Source of the DNA: Pithys albifrons albifrons
Lineage: Eukaryota > Chordata > Aves > Passeriformes > Thamnophilidae
Direction: 5' to 3'
Length of the DNA: 64,000 nucleotides
Assembly: GCF_047495875.1 (NCBI RefSeq)
Contig: NC_092497.1
Coordinates: forward strand, 8,392,688 to 8,456,687
The translations under genes and the position numbers were made by a program. Below are positions 61,601 through 64,000 of the stretch, piece by piece. Positions within the stretch are counted from its first letter, which is position 1; each line of letters starts with the position of its first letter. The notes below the pieces were generated by a model. It saw nothing but the letters and a program-made list of their open reading frames with translations. It did no database searches and was not told where the DNA came from.

Positions 61601-62914
61601 AGTACAGTTGGAGTGGGAAAAGTAACTGGTAAATACATATAAGTGTGAGGTTGCACTAGAAAATGTGTGTTTCCAGACTGTCTGAAAATGCTGGGAATAC
61701 TGCTATTTGGAGAAAATAAAAAAGAAGAAAAAGCCCACTCACTTTTTGCAAAGCTCTGAAAGTCCAACAAGACTGGAAAAATTAAGAGGATAAGAACAGA
61801 ACCACATGTCATGCCAATTTCTTTTTAAAAGTGCTGTTTGATTTCAGTCTTACCTCTGCATCTGTAGATCATCTAGCTTCTAAATGTGGCTGAAAGTTTC
61901 TTTTTGCACATTCCAGCTTGGCTGCTGTCCTGATCTTCTAGCCATTGCAATGAAATGCAGCAAATTCTATTTCCTTTCAGTGACCCAAACTTCCAGTGAT
62001 GCACTTACTAAGTGCACTGAGAAAAAATTACATCCCCACAGAAGTTTTCATCATGACTTTCATGGAAAATTCTGGAGAGTACAGTTGTCATGTCCCACTT
62101 CTTTCCCATCAGCTTTAGGTTTCAAAAGTGCATTCTGCAAGAACTTGCAACTGGACAGTCCCAAAATGGTGCTGTAAAAATCCTCTGTGGTGGTTGGGCC
62201 TTCTAAGTTGAATATGAGTCAGAGACGGTTCTTGAGAGGGATAGTGATGTCACACTGGAATGTATGGAGAATTATATATGTCTACAAGTTCATTAAAGTC
62301 TTCTGTCAAGAGAAAAGAATAAATTGTTCTCCCTATCCCCCTTAAAAAATAGGGGAAAAAAGGAATAGTAGATACAAACAGAAGTAATGGGCTTCAAGAG
62401 CAGCAAGGAAGATTCAGGATCCATGAGGAAAACTTCTAAGTGATGGATTTGAGTTGACTACCTGGAGTCTGTGCTATCTCCAACGCTGGAGAACTTTAAG
62501 AACAGATTAGACAAACCTGTGATATCTGTGAAGCAGGACTAAAAGTCAGCTTGTTGTCTGTTTTCAGCCATCTGATTTTGACTCTTTAATTTGTTTTCCT
62601 AGCAGAGATTAAAATTTTTCTCACTCTTTTTTTCATTTTATTTTATACATAGGGAACTTAATAATTTCCAAGAAGTATAAATATAGTGATTTGCTTTAGT
62701 TCTTCCTCAGCTGATTTATTAATAAGTATGAAATAGATTTGCAACTGAGTCACAGTCAATTTTCCAAACACATTTCATGAATTTCTTTTCTTGGTTGCAG
62801 GTAATGGAGACAAACCAGAGAAGCCGCACTTTGATTCTCGTAGTCTTATCTTTGAACTAGATCCATGCAATGGGAATGGGAAAGTCTGTCTTGTGTATAA
62901 ACATGCTGAACCAG
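43627..62914 (+). CDS. TPGS2: Tubulin polyglutamylase complex subunit 2 (TPGS2), coding exons 1-5, 3' part outside window
   Basis: TPGS2 is a non-catalytic subunit of the tubulin polyglutamylase complex (with TTLL1, TPGS1, LRRC49 and NICN1), which adds glutamate chains to tubulin tails in neurons, cilia and centrosomes. The five exons join in one frame (73+80+88+132+114 nt, every junction phase 0 or 1 and consistent) to give about 162 of roughly 300 residues. Matches to human TPGS2 include [75 protein letters not shown] and NGKVCLVYK. Exons 2-5 carry the SMI1/KNR4-like fold known for the family. The start has A at -3 and G at +4. All visible introns are GT-AG. No breaks seen. Confidence 0.96.
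43828..43844. repeat. (AC)n microsatellite
   Basis: Eight and a half AC units, 130 bp after TPGS2 exon 1. Confidence 0.9.
44009..44113. repeat. 21-bp minisatellite, five units
   Basis: Five tandem copies of a 21-bp unit of type CAGCCCCGTCCAGGCCGTGCC starting at 44009, 44030, 44051, 44072 and 44093, differing at a few positions. As 21 is a multiple of three, it gives open repeat frames on both strands (e.g. 43940-44221 plus, 44165-43905 minus) that are not genes. Confidence 0.93.
44150..44390 (-). mobile_element. CR1 LINE fragment, old
   Basis: In minus orientation it shows CTCACCACCCTCACAGTAAAGAA, AATATCTAACCTAATTTTTCC and TTAAACCTCCTGTCACTGCA, then CTGGAAGGTCGCTCTGAGGTC. These are words of an older CR1 3' UTR and ORF2 end. 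Confidence 0.7.
44702..45278 (-). mobile_element. CR1 LINE, young subfamily, 5'-truncated
   Basis: The left edge AATCATAGAATCGATTGGG is the CR1 tail in reverse complement. The minus strand encodes the ORF2 C-terminus ([35 protein letters not shown]). About 577 bp remain. It lies in antisense orientation in TPGS2 intron 1. Confidence 0.95.
45473..45665 (+). mobile_element. Possible ERV LTR fragment
   Basis: The block has a TATA-like CATATAAACC near 45580, then a CAATAGAGGGCATTC stretch and CACATTGGTTCGTCGTGTGAT, ending CCTCCGCA. The order resembles the promoter, polyadenylation and U5 parts of class II bird LTRs. Ends and target duplication are not clear. Confidence 0.4.
48957..49052 (-). mobile_element. 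CR1 3' fragment
   Basis: It starts CATAGAATCACAGAATGG and continues TTGGAAGGGACCTGAAAG, ATCATCTAGTTCCAACC and TTGGGCAGGAATGCCAC, a CR1 3' end in minus orientation from a different subfamily than the young copies. It lies 265 bp upstream of TPGS2 exon 2. Confidence 0.9.
49318..49397 (+). CDS. TPGS2: TPGS2 exon 2
   Basis: 80 nt: two bases complete Glu, then 26 codons ([15 protein letters not shown] through IISWEQ), ending in phase 0. The acceptor CTCTTTTTCTTTTAG is strong and the donor is GTGAGTCT. Human reads ESSPGVTEVT and ends SWEQ at the same boundary. Confidence 0.96.
50028..50628 (+). mobile_element. CR1 LINE, young subfamily, 5'-truncated, with small internal deletion
   Basis: The plus strand encodes the ORF2 C-terminus over 50016-50330 ([30 protein letters not shown]). 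It ends CAATTCTATGATTCTGTG. After AGCAATAGGACA about 30 bp present in the sister copies are missing. The reverse frame at 50570-49836 is antisense CR1 and not a gene. Confidence 0.95.
52566..52930 (-). mobile_element. Possible ERV LTR, minus orientation, diverged
   Basis: Read on the minus strand, the block has an AATAAATCAGTTTC polyadenylation-like word (near 52630) and ends CACCCACAACA. A GCAGCGCTGGGCTCAGCC segment lies before it, which resembles bird class II LTRs. The far end and a target duplication are not identified. A 7-bp hairpin (52578-52584 with 52594-52600) sits at its terminal end. Confidence 0.4.
53940..55190 (-). mobile_element. CR1 LINE, older, longest copy in window (about 1.25 kb)
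   Basis: In minus orientation it starts near the 3' end (TTGGAGAAGACCTAAAATCATC at the left) and runs through the ORF2 end into the reverse transcriptase region further right (CTGGTTCC-type words, GACCATCAGCCACTTTTT, CTGGCAGGCCTGTAGTTCCC). Frames are broken by indels and stops, so it is inactive. Plus-strand frames such as 54261-54755 are antisense reads of it. Confidence 0.9.
55743..55828. repeat. 44-bp imperfect tandem duplication
   Basis: GACATAAATGCC at 55743 and again at 55787; both copies continue with a TTCTT-C-CTCC-CAG-AAGTT stretch. Two units with a few changes. Confidence 0.8.
58925..59012 (+). CDS. TPGS2: TPGS2 exon 3
   Basis: 88 nt, phase 0 to phase 1: [18 protein letters not shown] then [11 protein letters not shown] and one base. 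The acceptor TTGTGATTTGCAG and donor GTGAGTCC are good. It contains the conserved PED-KNFYLMT-GF-MTWSVK stretch, the core of the SMI1/KNR4-like fold. Confidence 0.97.
59013..60590 (+). other. TPGS2: TPGS2 intron 3
   Basis: About 1.6 kb between GTGAGTCC and TTATTGCAG. A short direct repeat (CTGGTAACAT twice near 60089-60112) is the only structure noticed. Confidence 0.9.
60591..60722 (+). CDS. TPGS2: TPGS2 exon 4
   Basis: 132 nt, phase 1 to phase 1, 43 full codons: [43 protein letters not shown] and one base. It matches human PLGSMAINSIS and [14 protein letters not shown]. The acceptor TTATTGCAG has a weak pyrimidine tract; the donor is GTAAGGCT. Confidence 0.97.
60805..61110 (-). mobile_element. 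CR1 LINE fragment, old
   Basis: In minus orientation: AGGTTGCTCAGAGCACCATC, CACAGTAAAGAATTTTTTCC, TGTGTCCTATCTCTGCATG and TTCCAGGCTCAACATTCCC follow the order of a CR1 3' UTR and ORF2 end. Confidence 0.85.
61122..61178 (+). mobile_element. CR1 3' end, old
   Basis: CCATGGCAGTGGGGTTGCC, ATGATCTTTAAGTTCCCTTC and CATTCTGTGA: a CR1 3' terminus directly after the opposite-strand fragment. Confidence 0.8.
61195..61325 (+). mobile_element. CR1 3' end, old
   Basis: GCAGCCTGGTCTGATGAAAGG, TCCCTGCCCATGGGAG and GATCTTTAAGGTCCCTTCC lead to ATTATTCTGTGTTTCTGTGA, a second plus-strand CR1 terminus. Confidence 0.85.
62370..62545 (+). mobile_element. Ancient CR1-type LINE 3' fragment
   Basis: GAAGTAATGGGCTTCAAGAG, GCAAGGAAGATTCAGG, GGAAAACTTCTAAGTGA, TGCTATCTCCAACGCTGGAG and AAGAACAGATTAGACAAACC follow the order of old amniote CR1 3' ends, very diverged from the young avian copies. 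Confidence 0.7.
62801..62914 (+). CDS. TPGS2: TPGS2 exon 5
   Basis: 114 nt, phase 1 to phase 1: two bases complete Gly, then [37 protein letters not shown] and one base. It matches human [26 protein letters not shown]. The acceptor CTTTTCTTGGTTGCAG and donor GTAAGGCT are good. Confidence 0.97.
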
Positions 62915-64000
62915 GTAAGGCTGAAGAGAGAAAAGTTTTGTCTCTCATTGTGGATTGTATCTGGAGGCCACACTTGAAGAATTGTGTTAGATTCCTTAGA
63001 TTTCTATCTTCCTTCATCATACATTTGTAGATGAAACTTTTACTGGGATGTCCTGTCTCCACTGAAGTCAGAGGCTAAACCTTACAGAGTCTTAACTAGA
63101 GTTAAAATTTTCACTCCTTGTAGTGATGGAGTCTGAGTTAGAATTTCTGTGTGCGTAGAAACAGGGAAGCATTCACATGTAACCTACATAACAGTCATGT
63201 TGAAGTCATGCATCCCTCTCTGGTTACCTGCATGTCTTGGAACAAAACCCTTACATATTGATGTGAAAGGGTGTCACTGATTAGAAACAAAGGGTAGATG
63301 GCAAAAAAGGGCTTTAGCTGGCTGAGACAGACTTAGACTGGTTTTTCCACCTTGTGCATGAATGCAGAGCCTCTAGGTGCTAACTAGGTCAAAATGTGGC
63401 AGGCAGGGGTGAACAGGAGGGTAAGAGATGGGAGCTGAGCTCTTTCTTCTGACAAATACACAGTTAAATTACCAGTGACTGAATAGTGAAACGCCCAAAA
63501 CACTTGTGAAGTAATTGACATCTGACAATGCACAGTTCACTCAGTGGATGTGTGTTTACTGTATGGGACTGTGCAACTGCAATATACACCTTCCTAAGAA
63601 AAATCCTTAGTTGTTATCTTGTGTCTTTCATTGGGTGGGACTACAATTCTCAAGGCAGTAAGTTACTTGTCCCCTTGCCTTCCACTGTTAGTGATTTCAG
63701 CACATGCAGTGGATGACCTGTGCAAGGGGAGGGAACACTGATTGCAGGTGTCAAAGTCAGCACAGGGGACAGTCTGTTTAGCTGGCAATGTTCAGAATCT
63801 CAATTTCTCAGGAAAGTAACTTCTTTTTATGCCACAAAGGATGTCGCCACTAGAGAAATACTTGATCACTGTGGAAGGAGTTTCAAAATGTGTTTTTGTT
63901 GGCAGCACACATTCCCATGACTTCCAGACTCTGGACTCTATTCAGTAATCCAGATGACAGACAATTGAGTTAGCTGCTTTTTACTTTGTGGGGCAGATAA
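62915..64000 (+). other. TPGS2: TPGS2 intron 5 (5' part)
   Basis: The remaining window after exon 5. I see no repeat and no further exon of TPGS2; the next exon lies beyond the right edge. Confidence 0.85.

Larger units (their letters stand above)
60723..62800 (+). other. TPGS2: TPGS2 intron 4
   Basis: About 2.1 kb. It holds an old CR1 in minus orientation (60805-61110), two CR1 3' ends in plus orientation (61122-61178 and 61195-61325) and an ancient CR1 (62370-62545). Nothing else recognised. Confidence 0.9.

Overview
This 64 kb window is vertebrate nuclear DNA and almost certainly from a bird. It has many 5'-truncated CR1 LINEs ending in the avian CR1 tail (repeats of ATTCTATG), several solo LTRs of types I know from bird genomes, low GC with one strong CpG island, and short exons with GT-AG splice sites in long introns. 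The species is not determined. Nothing bacterial is present (no operons, no CRISPR array).

The centre of the window is a head-to-head gene pair around a CpG island at about 43.1-43.8 kb. TPGS2 (tubulin polyglutamylase complex subunit 2) runs to the right, with coding exons 1-5 at 43627-43699, 49318-49397, 58925-59012, 60591-60722 and 62801-62914; the rest lies beyond the right edge. KIAA1328 (hinderin, a coiled-coil SMC3-binding protein) runs to the left, with coding exons 1-5 at 43380-43311, 37740-37705, 36087-35948, 31633-31539 and 21616-21501; the rest lies beyond the left edge. All splice phases agree within each gene, and the joined frames match the human proteins as I remember them. The same divergent pair exists on human chromosome 18q12. 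The two start codons are 246 bp apart. Between them are an inverted CCAAT box and a 27-bp imperfect inverted repeat whose arms each carry a ZNF143-type ACTAC..CTCCCAG element. A YY1-type element covers the KIAA1328 start codon.

The most notable signal is that KIAA1328 appears to carry two minor-class (U12-type) introns. Intron 5 begins with the AT-AC donor ATATCCTTT directly after exon 5. Intron 1 begins with GTATCCTTC and ends with a branch-site match 15 nt before the acceptor and no pyrimidine tract.

The rest is intron and repeats. At least seven copies of one young CR1 subfamily occur on both strands, most cut at nearly the same 5' point. Older CR1 pieces, one MIR, three well-formed solo LTRs (one with an exact 5-bp target duplication), two weaker LTR-like blocks, a tRNA-Gln(CUG)-like pseudogene and small tandem repeats are also present. 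The left 21.5 kb is intron 5 of KIAA1328; it holds a few exon-like blocks on the minus strand (8305-8370, 8538-8681, 10913-10957) that I cannot assign and that could be an undescribed nested transcript.
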